A stretch of 11,220 nucleotides of DNA from Gammaproteobacteria bacterium (lineage in GTDB: Bacteria > Pseudomonadota > Gammaproteobacteria > Pseudomonadales > Pseudomonadaceae), in the NCBI GenBank assembly GCA_012800475.1, contig JAAZJF010000316.1:1-11220 (forward strand), given 5' to 3'. Position 1 is the first letter of the stretch, and the number at the start of each line of letters is the position of its first letter. The notes below the pieces were generated by a model, which saw only the letters and a list, made by a program, of their open reading frames with translations, did not search any database and was not told the origin of the DNA. Below, in pieces: positions 1 to 8,047 of this stretch. The position numbers and the translations under genes are program-made.

Positions 1-664
1 CCGTCCATACTGCATCACCTGACAACTGCGCAGGGTAAGCAAAGTATAAGAAAGCACGGCCTGCCAAAGCAGGGTTGAGGAAGTTTTTACCGGTACCACC
101 AAAGACTTCTTTACCAATCACGATACCGAAGCTGATACCCATGGCGACTTGCCATAAAGGAATGCTCGGCGGCAAGATCAAGGCAAAGAGGACTGAAGTC
201 ACGAAGAAACCTTCGTTGATTTCATGGCCACGAATCGAGGCAAACAACACTTCCCAGAACCCACCGACCACAAAGGTCACTAGATAAATAGGTAAAAACC
301 AAGTTGCACCCTGAATGATGTTGTCCCAGACACTGCTCGGATCAAAGCCTGCAAACATTGCTGTTAAGGCCATGCGCCAGCCGTCTTGAGCTGCAAGCAG
401 ATCAGGATTAGCCTCAAGGATCACGTTAGCTTGGTAACCGATATTCCACATACCAAAGAACATGGCGGGGAAAGTACATAACCACACAGTGATCATAATA
501 CGTTTAAGGTCGATACCATCACGCACGTGCGCCGTCGTTTTAGTCACACTACTGGGGCGATATAACACTGTATCTACGGCTTCATACAAGGCATACCACT
601 TCTCGTATTTACCGCCTTTTTCAAAATTGTGCTCGATCTTATCAAGGAATGCACGAAGACCCAT
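1..664 (-). CDS. nqrB: Na+-translocating NADH:quinone reductase subunit B (NqrB), 3' end outside window
   Basis: Integral membrane subunit of the Na+-NQR respiratory complex, which oxidises NADH, reduces ubiquinone and pumps sodium across the inner membrane. Only the first 221 codons are present; family members are about 400 residues, so roughly half is missing. The protein starts MGLRAFLDKIEHNFEKGGKY, a typical NqrB start. It shows hydrophobic helices near residues 55-78, 118-142 and 152-184, followed by the conserved NFLNPALAGRAF stretch (194-205) and SGDAVW (215-220). In Vibrio cholerae NqrB the covalent FMN threonine in an SGAT motif follows shortly after this point, so it should lie just beyond the left edge. 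The ATG at 664-662 is preceded by a strong ribosome site, AGGAGGG (672-678), inside the last codons of nqrA. Only 3 bp separate it from the nqrA stop, so the two genes are almost certainly co-transcribed. The rest of the operon (nqrC-F) would be expected further left; this is inference. Confidence 0.96.
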   Translation of the reverse strand, partial: MGLRAFLDKIEHNFEKGGKYEKWYALYEAVDTVLYRPSSVTKTTAHVRDGIDLKRIMITVWLCTFPAMFFGMWNIGYQANVILEANPDLLAAQDGWRMALTAMFAGFDPSSVWDNIIQGATWFLPIYLVTFVVGGFWEVLFASIRGHEINEGFFVTSVLFALILPPSIPLWQVAMGISFGIVIGKEVFGGTGKNFLNPALAGRAFLYFAYPAQLSGDAVWT

Positions 665-667
665 TGC

Positions 668-2005
668 TTATCCCTCCTGCTCAATACGCGTTAGATTGTC
701 CCGCAAAATCGGGCCGTACTCGTACTTACCTGGGCATGCAAATGTGCATAGCGCAAGGTCTTCCTCATCTAACTCTAAGCAGCCAAGTTGTTGAGCAACT
801 TCAGTGTCACCCACCAATATCGCACGCAACAACTGAGTCGGTAAGATATCCAGCGGCATCACTTTTTCATAGCTGCCGACCGGCACCATCGCGCGCTCAC
901 TACCGTTGGTTGTGGTAGTAAAATCGAATTTCTTACCGGAAAACAGTTTAGAAATAAAGATATTCAGTACAGAAAACTTATTCACACCGGCACGCAGGTA
1001 ATGGAACATTTGGCGTTCATCACCTTCAGCCAAGCAGCTGAGTTGGGTGTGGTAGCGTCCGAGGAAATTACAAGTACCACGCGCCGTACGACCACCCAGC
1101 ACTGAGCCAGAAATCACACGGTTTTGCCCTGCATGCAGCTCATCGCGAATCAAGTCGCCCACATTCGCGCCTAAACGCGTCCGCAGTAAGCGTGGGTTTT
1201 TCGCCACAGGCCCTGCTAACGCAATCACACGCTCAACCCACAACTGCCCTGTGGTAAATAACTTACCTATGGCAATCACATCCTGATAACCAATGTGCCA
1301 GACAACGCGTGTCGCGCTGACGGGGTCAAGGTAATGAATATGCGTACCTGGTAAGCCTGCTGGGTGTGGGCCTGCAAAGGCTTCAGTGTGCACATTGTCT
1401 AAGCTTTCGCCCGGCAAAGTGACACCCTCTGCTTTACATAAAAAGACCTTAGCCAAACGACTCAACACCGTTAAACCGCGACTGAAATCCTCAGCGTACT
1501 CAGCAATGACCACAGCTGGATCAGCCGCGAGCGGATGAGTGTCCATAGCCGTTACAAAAATTGAGCGCGGCGTAGTATCAACAGCAGGAGTCTTGCTGTA
1601 AGGACGCGTACGAAACGCCGTCCACAAGCCTGATTCCTGCAAGTTTTCGCGCACTTGCTCTTGAGCTAAGCCCGCCAGTTGATCTGCCGAGTAACTGGCA
1701 AAGGCAATATGTTCATCACCTTCGAGTTCAATCACAACCGACTGTAATACACGGCGATCGCCACGATTAATCGCTTTGACAACACCAGCGCCCGGTGCTG
1801 TAAAGTTAACCCCAGGGGTTTTTTTATCAGAAAAGAGAACTTGACCTAACTTAACTCGGTCGCCTTCTTGCACCTGCATTGTAGGCTTCATCCCGTTATA
1901 GTCGAAGCCTATGACTGCAACACTATGTACGGGCTTTGCAGCCTCAATACGCTGTGTTGGCGTGCCAGTCATGGGCAAGTCAAGCCCACGTTTTATTTTG
2001 ATCAT
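668..2005 (-). CDS. nqrA: Na+-translocating NADH:quinone reductase subunit A (NqrA)
   Basis: Peripheral cytoplasmic-side subunit of Na+-NQR, related to RnfC. The 445-residue length matches the family. The N-terminus MIKIKRGLDLPMTGTP is the characteristic NqrA start. It is followed by a lipoyl-like barrel-sandwich region around residues 35-80, with GDRVKLGQVLF and TAPGAGVV. The middle contains the VTAMDTHPLAADP stretch, and the C-terminal part (about residues 330-445) includes FHYLRAGVNKFSVLN and ends in an acidic segment, LDEEDLALCTFACPGKYEYG, also typical of NqrA. The ATG at 2005-2003 is the first codon of the known family start; its ribosome site is weak (TTAGGC a few bases upstream). It is the first gene of the nqr cluster here and lies downstream of a likely promoter at 2119-2148. 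In Pseudomonas aeruginosa, as I recall, a transporter gene sits between nqrA and the GAPDH gene; here there is none. No frameshift or missing segment is visible. Confidence 0.97.
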   Translation of the reverse strand: MIKIKRGLDLPMTGTPTQRIEAAKPVHSVAVIGFDYNGMKPTMQVQEGDRVKLGQVLFSDKKTPGVNFTAPGAGVVKAINRGDRRVLQSVVIELEGDEHIAFASYSADQLAGLAQEQVRENLQESGLWTAFRTRPYSKTPAVDTTPRSIFVTAMDTHPLAADPAVVIAEYAEDFSRGLTVLSRLAKVFLCKAEGVTLPGESLDNVHTEAFAGPHPAGLPGTHIHYLDPVSATRVVWHIGYQDVIAIGKLFTTGQLWVERVIALAGPVAKNPRLLRTRLGANVGDLIRDELHAGQNRVISGSVLGGRTARGTCNFLGRYHTQLSCLAEGDERQMFHYLRAGVNKFSVLNIFISKLFSGKKFDFTTTTNGSERAMVPVGSYEKVMPLDILPTQLLRAILVGDTEVAQQLGCLELDEEDLALCTFACPGKYEYGPILRDNLTRIEQEG

Positions 2006-2118
2006 AGGTTTGCCTAACCACGATAGTGAAATTTATAGTTATGTCGAAAACTTTACATAGATGCTCTACAAATAGAAAAACTATGGAACTTTTTCGGCGT
2101 TAAAAAGTAATCCGTATG

Positions 2119-2148
2119 ATTATAAAGAGGCATGGCGGTGAGTTGCCA
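2119..2148 (-). promoter_or_regulatory. candidate sigma70 promoter for nqrAB
   Basis: On the minus strand there is a perfect TATAAT (2124-2119). TGGCAA (2148-2143) lies 18 bases further upstream as a poor -35 match (3 of 6). It would give a leader of roughly 105 bases before the nqrA ATG. The position just beyond the GAPDH terminator fits an independent nqr promoter. The -35 is weak, so an activator may be needed, or the element may be chance. Confidence 0.38.
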
Positions 2149-2215
2149 GCCTAAAGCACAAATTTCTACGAAATAGTCTCTTTAGTGGCTTTCTGAGTAC
2201 ATTTGAGCACCAGTA

Positions 2216-2248
2216 AAAAGACAAAGGGAGCCCTAAGGCTCCCTTTGT
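2216..2248 (-). terminator. intrinsic terminator of the GAPDH gene
   Basis: ACAAAGGGAGCC (2221-2232) and GGCTCCCTTTGT (2237-2248) form a perfect 12-bp inverted repeat with a 4-base loop. On the minus strand the hairpin is followed by CTTTTT (2220-2215), a U tract, so it terminates leftward transcription. The stem begins 28 bases after the GAPDH stop codon. On the plus strand no T run follows, so the signal points one way. Confidence 0.88.
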
Positions 2249-2275
2249 TATGCTGCAATCAAACCAGCCACCCGT

Positions 2276-3724
2276 TTACTGTGGGAATGCCGGTGGATTG
2301 ACGCCAGCGATATCTTCCATCACACGGACAACTTGACAGCTGTAACCGTATTCGTTGTCGTACCAGACATACAAGATAACACCATTTGTTGTACAAATCG
2401 TTGCTTCAGCATCGACGACACCTGCATGACGTGATCCAACAAAGTCTGTGGAAACCACTTCTTGCGAGCACACATAGTCAATTTGCTTTTGCAGGTCAGA
2501 ATGCATAGCAATCTGGCGCAAGTACTCGTTGACTTCTTCACGTGTTGTGCCGTTCTCAAGGTTCAAGTTAAGAATAGCCATTGAGACGTTAGGCGTCGGT
2601 ACACGAATCGCATTACCGGTGAGCTTGCCTTTCAAAAACGGTAGCGCTTTAGCCGCAGCTGTTGCCGCACCTGTTTCAGTGATCACCATATTCAATGGTG
2701 CACTGCGACCACGACGGCTGCCTGAGTGGAAGTTATCAATCAAGTTCTGGTCGTTGGTGTACGAGTGTACGGTTTCAACGTGACCATTAATAATACCGAA
2801 CTTATCATTGATAGCTTTGAGCACAGGCACGATGGCGTTGGTGGTGCACGAAGCTGCAGAGATGATTTTATCGTCAGCAGTAATCTCTGCATGGTTAATA
2901 CCATGTACGATATTTTTAATATCACCTTTGCCCGGCGCAGTCAGTACAACACGACCAATACCTGGGCAGCCTAAATGCTGACCTAAACCTTCAGCATCGC
3001 GCCAGCGACCGGTGTTATCGACCAACAGCGCATCTTTAATGCCGTACTGAGTGTAATCAACAGTTTTAGGGTCATTGGAGTAGATTACTTGGATCAAGCT
3101 GCCATTGACGGTCATGGTGTTGTTTTCTTCATCAATCACAATGGTGCCATCAAATGGACCATGGACGGAGTCACGACGTAACAAGCTGGCACGTTTTGCC
3201 AAATCGTTCTCGGCACCTTTACGTACAACAATCGCACGCAAACGCAAACCATCACCGGCACCGGTTTTCGCTGCCAAAATACGCGCCAACAAACGACCAA
3301 TGCGACCAAAACCATACAGCACAACATCGGTGCCTTGGTGCACATTGTTATCGCGCTGACCCGCGACATCCGCCAGTTCTTCTTTGACGAACTGCTCAAG
3401 CGTGCGGCCATTGGCTTGCGTTGCGAACTTAACCGCCAACTTACCCAAGTCAACCGATGCACTACCCAGATCCATTTCGCTCATGATCTTTAAAATAGGG
3501 TACGTATCACGCACGGACAGCTCAGAATCTTCACCAATACGGTGACGTGCAAAGCGGTGCGCTTTAAGAATTGCAATAACAGAACGGTTGATCAAGCCGC
3601 GTCCATAAATGGACGTTACCACATTATTATTGCGGTACAGTTGGCCAACAAGCGGAATCATTGCCTCGGCAAGCGCTTCGCGATCGATCCATTCACCAAG
3701 ACACTGGTCAGTCTTCTGAGTCAC
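2276..3724 (-). CDS. gap: Long-form glyceraldehyde-3-phosphate dehydrogenase with N-terminal extension
   Basis: Catalyses the phosphorylating oxidation of glyceraldehyde-3-phosphate to 1,3-bisphosphoglycerate, or the reverse in gluconeogenesis. At 482 residues it is about 140-150 longer than a standard GAPDH. The extra sequence is an N-terminal domain (about residues 1-130, with RNNNVVTSIYGRGLINRSVI) of unknown role, seen in the second GAPDH of Pseudomonas (PA3001 type). The catalytic part follows: dinucleotide loop GFGRIGR (138-144), active-site SAASCTTN (289-296, nucleophile Cys293), His320 in TVHSYTNDQ, substrate-loop region TGNAIRVPTPNVS (369-381) and C-terminal WYDNEYGYS (454-462). At the end of the second Rossmann strand, where NAD enzymes carry an Asp, the sequence is IVVRKG (Arg168-Lys169). 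This suggests a preference for NADP(H) and a gluconeogenic role; that is inference. The GTG start (3724-3722) gives MTQKTDQCLGEWID, the family's usual start, although the ribosome site is weak. It is divergent from mfd, as in Pseudomonas, and has its own promoter and terminator. Confidence 0.94.
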   Translation of the reverse strand: MTQKTDQCLGEWIDREALAEAMIPLVGQLYRNNNVVTSIYGRGLINRSVIAILKAHRFARHRIGEDSELSVRDTYPILKIMSEMDLGSASVDLGKLAVKFATQANGRTLEQFVKEELADVAGQRDNNVHQGTDVVLYGFGRIGRLLARILAAKTGAGDGLRLRAIVVRKGAENDLAKRASLLRRDSVHGPFDGTIVIDEENNTMTVNGSLIQVIYSNDPKTVDYTQYGIKDALLVDNTGRWRDAEGLGQHLGCPGIGRVVLTAPGKGDIKNIVHGINHAEITADDKIISAASCTTNAIVPVLKAINDKFGIINGHVETVHSYTNDQNLIDNFHSGSRRGRSAPLNMVITETGAATAAAKALPFLKGKLTGNAIRVPTPNVSMAILNLNLENGTTREEVNEYLRQIAMHSDLQKQIDYVCSQEVVSTDFVGSRHAGVVDAEATICTTNGVILYVWYDNEYGYSCQVVRVMEDIAGVNPPAFPQ

Positions 3725-3759
3725 GTGGGATACCTATTCAGGGGCTAAAAAAGGAGCCC

Positions 3760-3788
3760 ATTATCGACTGCATAAACGAAAGCGGCAA
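3760..3788 (-). promoter_or_regulatory. candidate sigma70 promoter for the GAPDH gene
   Basis: On the minus strand TTGCCG (3788-3783; 4 of 6 matches to TTGACA) and GATAAT (3765-3760; 5 of 6 matches to TATAAT) are separated by exactly 17 bases. Transcription would start near 3753, leaving a leader of about 29 bases before the GTG start. This is the best-formed promoter in the window by eye. I saw no clear operator around it. Confidence 0.5.
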
Positions 3789-3821
3789 GCTCTAAGCATC
3801 GAATAGGACCAAAAGCTTATA

Positions 3822-3850
3822 TAGCGAGCGCCTCAATAGCCCGTTACAAT
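3822..3850 (+). promoter_or_regulatory. weak candidate promoter for mfd and the csiV-like gene
   Basis: TACAAT (3845-3850) matches the -10 consensus at 5 of 6 positions. TAGCGA (3822-3827), 17 bases upstream, is a poor -35. A start near 3857 would leave about 26 bases of leader including the AAAGAG ribosome site. The divergent intergenic region 3725-3882 contains no better plus-strand candidate that also leaves room for a ribosome site. Confidence 0.28.
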
Positions 3851-3870
3851 GATGCCTTTTATACTTTATA

Positions 3871-3876
3871 AAAGAG
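3871..3876 (+). promoter_or_regulatory. ribosome binding site that sets the mfd start
   Basis: AAAGAG is separated by 6 bases from the GTG at 3883. It directly abuts the TTG at 3877, leaving no usable spacing for that codon. This supports GTG 3883 as the start. Confidence 0.6.
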
Positions 3877-3882
3877 TTGAAC

Positions 3883-6800
3883 GTGTCCGTATTGCGCCTT
3901 CCACCACTGCCAAAAAACGCCAATAAACAGCTCTGGGGCAATTTACCTGGAGCCGCCCAAGGTCTTGCTATTGCTGCAGCCGCGCGCAGCACACAACGCT
4001 TTACCCTACTGCTCACGGACAACAGCCAAAGCGCTGAACGTCTCAAAGAAGAGCTGGCGTTTTTTGCGCCTGAACTGCCTGTTTTACACTTCCCCGACTG
4101 GGAAACTTTACCCTACGATGTGTTTTCCCCGCATCAGGATATTATTTCCCAACGTGTAGCCACGCTGTATCAACTTCCGCAATTGCAGCAAGGCATTTTA
4201 GTTGTACCCATTAACACCGCCCTGCACCGCTTAGCACCCAAGTCATTTATGATCGATGCCAGTTTGATGCTGGATGTGGGGCAAAAGTTTGATGTTGAGA
4301 GCATGCGCAACCGTCTGCAGGCCTCAGGCTACCAGTGTGTGGACACTGTGTATGAGCACGGTGAGTTTGCTGTGCGCGGCGCGCTCTTTGACTTGTTCCC
4401 GATGGGCAGTGACGTGCCTTATCGTATCGATTTATTTGATGACGAAATTGAAACGCTACGCACTTTTGATCCCGAAACTCAGCGCTCAAATGACACAGTA
4501 GAGCGTATACGCTTATTACCTGCACGTGAGTTCGCCTTAGACAAAAAAGCCCGTGGTGACTTTCGCGCACGCTTTCGTGAGCGCTTTGATGTCGACTTTC
4601 GCCGCTGCCCGCTCTATCAAGACTTAGCCAGCGGTATTATTCCTGCAGGTATTGAAGCCTACTTGCCACTGTTTTTTGAAGAGACCAGTCATCTTTTTGA
4701 TTATCTACCTAAAGATGCTCAGGTCTTTTCCTTGGTGAATGTGGATGCTGCAGCCCAAGCGTTTTGGCAAGATATTCGCAGCCGCTATGAGGAGCGTCGT
4801 GGTGACATTGAGCGCCCACTGCTACCTCCGGCTGAGGTATTTGTCGCCATTGATGAATACTACGGCTTATTAAAAGAACACTCGCGTATCGTCATTGACA
4901 GTGCTGACTTAAGCCCAGCTGCAGGACGCGAGCGCTTGCCCATACAGGCCTTCCCCGACCTATCATTGGATGCACGCGCCGCGGAACCTTTAAGTAAAGT
5001 GCAAGATTTTCTTGCTCACTTTACGGGCCGGACACTGTTCACAGTGGAAACTGCCGGGCGCCGCGAAGCTTTGCTGGAGTTGCTGCAACGTATTCATATC
5101 TCACCGGTTGAAGTGGCTGATTGGGATGAGTTTTTAACGGCAGATATCACAATAGCCATCTGTGTGGCCCCGATTGAAAGCGGCGTATTACTGGATGATA
5201 TCGCGCTGATTCCTGAAAGCGCCTTACTTGGCCAGCGCGTGACCCAGCGTCGCCGCCGCGATAAAAACCGCGAAGGCAACCACGAACATGTGATTCGCAA
5301 TTTAACTGAGCTACGCGAAGGCGCTCCCGTGGTGCATATTGATCATGGTGTCGGCCGTTACCAAGGCTTAGTCACTTTGGAGATCGATGAGCAAACTACC
5401 GAATTTTTAATGCTCGAATATGCCAATCAAGCCAAACTCTACGTACCCGTCGCTAACTTACACCTGATTGCGCGCTACACCGGCAGCGATGACAGCAGTG
5501 CACCACTGCATCGTTTGGGCACTGAACAATGGCAAAAAGCCAAGCGTAAAGCTGCTGAGCAAGTGCGTGATGTGGCCGCTGAACTGCTCAATATCTATGC
5601 TATTCGCGCTGCACGTGAAGGTTTTGCCTTCAGCAACCCGGGGCTTGATTACGCAACCTTTAGCGCCGCCTTCCCGTTTGAAGAGACGCCCGATCAACAA
5701 GTGGCGATTGATAACGTGCGCAACGATATGCTCTCCGGCAAACCCATGGACCGTTTGGTGTGTGGTGATGTGGGCTTTGGTAAAACCGAAGTGGCCATGC
5801 GCGCTGCATTTATTGCTGTACACAGCGGCAAGCAAGTGGCGATCTTGGTGCCCACAACACTTTTAGCTCAGCAACACTATGATAGCTTTCGCGACCGCTT
5901 TGCCGATTGGCCGGTGCAAGTTGAGGTGGTCAGCCGCTTTAAAACCGCCAAAGAAACCAAGCAATCCATCAGCGATTTAGCCGAAGGCAAGGTCGACATT
6001 TTAATTGGCACGCACAAGCTGCTACAAAGTGATGTGAAGTTTAAAAACTTAGGCTTAGTCATTATTGATGAAGAACACCGCTTTGGTGTCCGCCAAAAAG
6101 AACAGCTCAAAGCTTTGCGCAGCGAAGTGGATATCCTCACACTGACCGCCACACCTATTCCTCGTACCCTCAATATGGCCTTTGCGGGCATGCGCGATAT
6201 GTCGATTATTGCCACGCCACCGGCGCGACGCTTATCCGTGCGCACCTTTGTGATGCAACGCCAAGATGCGGTGGTCAAAGAAGCACTGTTGCGCGAACTA
6301 CTGCGCGGCGGCCAAGTGTATTTTTTACACAATGACGTGAAAACTATCGAGAAATGCGCTGCTGATTTAGCGCTGCTAGTCCCTGAAGCACGCATTGGTA
6401 TTGGTCACGGACAAATGCATGAGCGCGAACTTGAGCGCGTGATGACCGATTTTTACCACAAGCGTTACAACGTGCTGGTGGCTTCGACCATCATCGAGAC
6501 CGGTAGTGATGTGCCCAACGCCAATACGATTATTATTGATCGTGCGGATAAGTTTGGCTTGGCACAACTGCATCAATTGCGTGGACGTGTGGGCCGTAGC
6601 CATCATCAGGCCTACGCTTACTTGCTCACCCCACCTGAAAGAAGCATCACCCCTGATGCTAAAAAACGCCTTGAGGCGATCAGCCAAGCACAAGATCTCG
6701 GTGCCGGCTTTATGTTGGCCACCCACGATTTGGAAATCCGTGGCGCAGGTGAGTTGTTAGGCGATGGGCAAAGCGGTGAAATTCAAGCTATTGGTTTCAC

Positions 6801-7317
6801 CTTGTATATGGAAATGCTCGAGCGTGCGGTGGAATCCATCCGTAAAGGTGTGACGCCAAATTTAGAGCAACCTTTGGACAGCGGCACCGATATCAACCTG
6901 CGTGTTCCCGCTCTCCTCCCAGATAAATACCTGCCTGATGTGCATGCGCGGTTAATTTTGTATAAACGCATCTCATCTGCAAAAGACACTGCCGAGCTCA
7001 ACGAGTTGCAAGTGGAGATGATTGACCGCTTCGGTCTGTTGCCTGATCCGGCAAAAAACCTTATCCGTGTAACCGAGCTCAAACTTAAAGCCCAGGCTTT
7101 AGGTATTCTAAAAATCGATGCCGGCCCACATGCGGGTCGCTTAGAATTTGCCAGCGATACCCGTGTCGATCCTATGCGGTTAATTAAGCTGATTCAGAGC
7201 CAACCTAAACACTACCGCTTTGAAGGCGCTACGGTGTTTAAATTTAATGTACCCATGGATAATCCAGCGCAGCGCTTTACTACAATTGAAGCGCTTTTAG
7301 CGCAACTGGCCGAATAA
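3883..7317 (+). CDS. mfd: Transcription-repair coupling factor Mfd
   Basis: ATP-driven DNA translocase that pushes or removes RNA polymerase stalled at lesions and recruits UvrA, starting transcription-coupled nucleotide excision repair. From the GTG at 3883 it is 1144 residues, close to E. coli Mfd (1148). Domains in order, numbered from that start: UvrB-like N-terminal module (about 1-340, with FPDWETLPYDVFSPHQD near 70-86); RNA polymerase-interacting domain (about 475-545, with VVHIDHGVGRYQGL); and a RecG-like helicase core with Walker A GDVGFGKT (628-635), Walker B DEEH (729-732), TATPIPRT (755-762) and the arginine-finger motif RGRVGRS (900-906). The translocation-in-RecG region DLEIRGAGELLG follows (949-960), then the C-terminal regulatory domain. 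All helicase motifs are intact. The GTG gives MSVLRLPPLP, which fits Pseudomonas Mfd starts from memory; an in-frame TTG six bases earlier is less likely because of ribosome-site spacing. It is divergent from the GAPDH gene, and the csiV-like gene follows 21 bp later. Confidence 0.98.
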   Translation: MSVLRLPPLPKNANKQLWGNLPGAAQGLAIAAAARSTQRFTLLLTDNSQSAERLKEELAFFAPELPVLHFPDWETLPYDVFSPHQDIISQRVATLYQLPQLQQGILVVPINTALHRLAPKSFMIDASLMLDVGQKFDVESMRNRLQASGYQCVDTVYEHGEFAVRGALFDLFPMGSDVPYRIDLFDDEIETLRTFDPETQRSNDTVERIRLLPAREFALDKKARGDFRARFRERFDVDFRRCPLYQDLASGIIPAGIEAYLPLFFEETSHLFDYLPKDAQVFSLVNVDAAAQAFWQDIRSRYEERRGDIERPLLPPAEVFVAIDEYYGLLKEHSRIVIDSADLSPAAGRERLPIQAFPDLSLDARAAEPLSKVQDFLAHFTGRTLFTVETAGRREALLELLQRIHISPVEVADWDEFLTADITIAICVAPIESGVLLDDIALIPESALLGQRVTQRRRRDKNREGNHEHVIRNLTELREGAPVVHIDHGVGRYQGLVTLEIDEQTTEFLMLEYANQAKLYVPVANLHLIARYTGSDDSSAPLHRLGTEQWQKAKRKAAEQVRDVAAELLNIYAIRAAREGFAFSNPGLDYATFSAAFPFEETPDQQVAIDNVRNDMLSGKPMDRLVCGDVGFGKTEVAMRAAFIAVHSGKQVAILVPTTLLAQQHYDSFRDRFADWPVQVEVVSRFKTAKETKQSISDLAEGKVDILIGTHKLLQSDVKFKNLGLVIIDEEHRFGVRQKEQLKALRSEVDILTLTATPIPRTLNMAFAGMRDMSIIATPPARRLSVRTFVMQRQDAVVKEALLRELLRGGQVYFLHNDVKTIEKCAADLALLVPEARIGIGHGQMHERELERVMTDFYHKRYNVLVASTIIETGSDVPNANTIIIDRADKFGLAQLHQLRGRVGRSHHQAYAYLLTPPERSITPDAKKRLEAISQAQDLGAGFMLATHDLEIRGAGELLGDGQSGEIQAIGFTLYMEMLERAVESIRKGVTPNLEQPLDSGTDINLRVPALLPDKYLPDVHARLILYKRISSAKDTAELNELQVEMIDRFGLLPDPAKNLIRVTELKLKAQALGILKIDAGPHAGRLEFASDTRVDPMRLIKLIQSQPKHYRFEGATVFKFNVPMDNPAQRFTTIEALLAQLAE

Positions 7318-7338
7318 TTTAAATATAAGGAACTGCAC

Positions 7339-7911
7339 GTGCGTAACATCTTTCGCTTAGCGCTTTTGTTGATTGTGTGCAGCAACCCTGTACTGGCCTA
7401 TAGCGCGCAACAGGTTGAACTCATTGTCTTTCGTCAGGGCAGTAGCAACTTGCCTGCCAGCCATGTTGCACCCGATCTTTGGGCGCAAGGCGCACCGATG
7501 CTCTCACGTGAATCACAGCGCAGTACCCAACTGGATTACTTGGCGAACAAACTGACCGCCGAAAACGGTTACCAAGTCGTGTTGCATCAATCTTGGTTAC
7601 AAGCCGATGGTGACCCTGCAGTGGCCTTGACTACAGGGCCTGCTTTTTTTGAACACTACCCAGTGCAAGGCACTTTAACCTTGAGCTTGGCGCGCCATAC
7701 AACTGTGCATTTGGATCTGTGGTTGAATCAATTTAATGCCGATAAAACCTTATTGAGCAGTGAGCGTTTTAAGCACAAAGCCACCGTCAAACGCGATCAA
7801 GTCACCTTTATTGACCACTACCCTTTTGGCGCTTTAATCCGTATTCAACCCTACGGTAAAGCCAAGCAAACCCCAGTTCAAAGTGGTGCCCATGCTGCTG
7901 ATTTTGAATAG
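7339..7911 (+). CDS. CsiV-family secreted protein (predicted peptidoglycan-binding)
   Basis: Small exported protein of 190 residues. A Sec signal peptide is evident: basic start MRN, hydrophobic stretch FRLALLLIVC, then NPVLA with likely cleavage after residue 20. The mature protein begins with QQVELIVFRQ (24-33), the hallmark opening of the CsiV family. Further conserved-looking stretches are TQLDYLANKL, YQVVLHQSWLQ, VQGTLTLSLARHTTVHLDLWLN and the end HYPFGALIRIQPYG. CsiV of Vibrio cholerae is a periplasmic, peptidoglycan-linked factor needed for cell shape in the presence of D-amino acids. The role in this organism is inference, so no symbol is assigned. The GTG start (7339) is preceded by AAGGAA (7327-7332) at good spacing. 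It lies 21 bp after mfd and has no promoter of its own that I can see, so it is probably co-transcribed. The same neighbour pair occurs in Pseudomonas (PA3002-PA3003, from memory). It ends convergently with the MsrAB gene. Confidence 0.85.
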   Translation: MRNIFRLALLLIVCSNPVLAYSAQQVELIVFRQGSSNLPASHVAPDLWAQGAPMLSRESQRSTQLDYLANKLTAENGYQVVLHQSWLQADGDPAVALTTGPAFFEHYPVQGTLTLSLARHTTVHLDLWLNQFNADKTLLSSERFKHKATVKRDQVTFIDHYPFGALIRIQPYGKAKQTPVQSGAHAADFE

Positions 7912-7931
7912 TTCAGCTGACCTGTGTGGCA

Positions 7932-7960
7932 GGCGCGCTTTAAGTTGTGAGCGGCGCGCC
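7932..7960. repeat. GC-rich inverted repeat after the csiV-like gene
   Basis: GGCGCGC (7932-7938) pairs with GCGCGCC (7954-7960) across a 15-base loop. It lies 20 bases after the csiV-like stop codon. No T run follows on either strand, so it is not a standard intrinsic terminator. It could be a weak or Rho-assisted stop, or protect the 3' end of the mfd transcript. Function uncertain. Confidence 0.4.
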
Positions 7961-7997
7961 CATATATCGACGCAGATTCAGCCATAAACTGTCATAT

Positions 7998-8026
7998 ACA
8001 AAAACGCCCTCATCATTGAAGGCGTT
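7998..8026 (-). terminator. probable intrinsic terminator of the MsrAB gene
   Basis: AACGCC (8003-8008) and GGCGTT (8021-8026) form a 6-bp stem with a 12-base loop. On the minus strand it is followed by a short T run (complement of 8004-8000). It starts 21 bases beyond the MsrB stop codon, the expected place. The stem is short, so strength is uncertain. On the plus strand GTAT follows, so it would not be a good terminator for the mfd transcript. Confidence 0.55.
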
Positions 8027-8047
8027 GTATCAAGCATGCCAGCACAG

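Noticed and set aside
2020..2047. TCGACA-16-TATCGT on the minus strand as an nqrA promoter
   Set aside because: The -35 match is good, but the transcript would start within about 10 bases of the ATG, leaving no space for a ribosome site. TATAAT at 2119-2124 is preferred.
2133..2148. TGGC...GCCA as a sigma54 promoter
   Set aside because: The GG-to-GC spacing is 9 rather than 10 bases, it points along the plus strand where no gene starts, and the match is otherwise poor.
3844..3872. TTACAA-17-TATAAA on the plus strand as the mfd promoter
   Set aside because: The transcript would begin at about 3879, after the AAAGAG ribosome site and nearly on the GTG start. The -35 also matches at only half of its positions.
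3877..3882. TTG at 3877 as the mfd start
   Set aside because: The AAAGAG ribosome site would directly abut the TTG with no spacer. GTG at 3883 has six bases of spacing and gives the usual MSVLRLPPLP start.
5458..6726. Minus-strand open frames of 100-170 codons within mfd
   Set aside because: They are antisense shadows of the strongly conserved Mfd helicase region and encode no recognisable protein.
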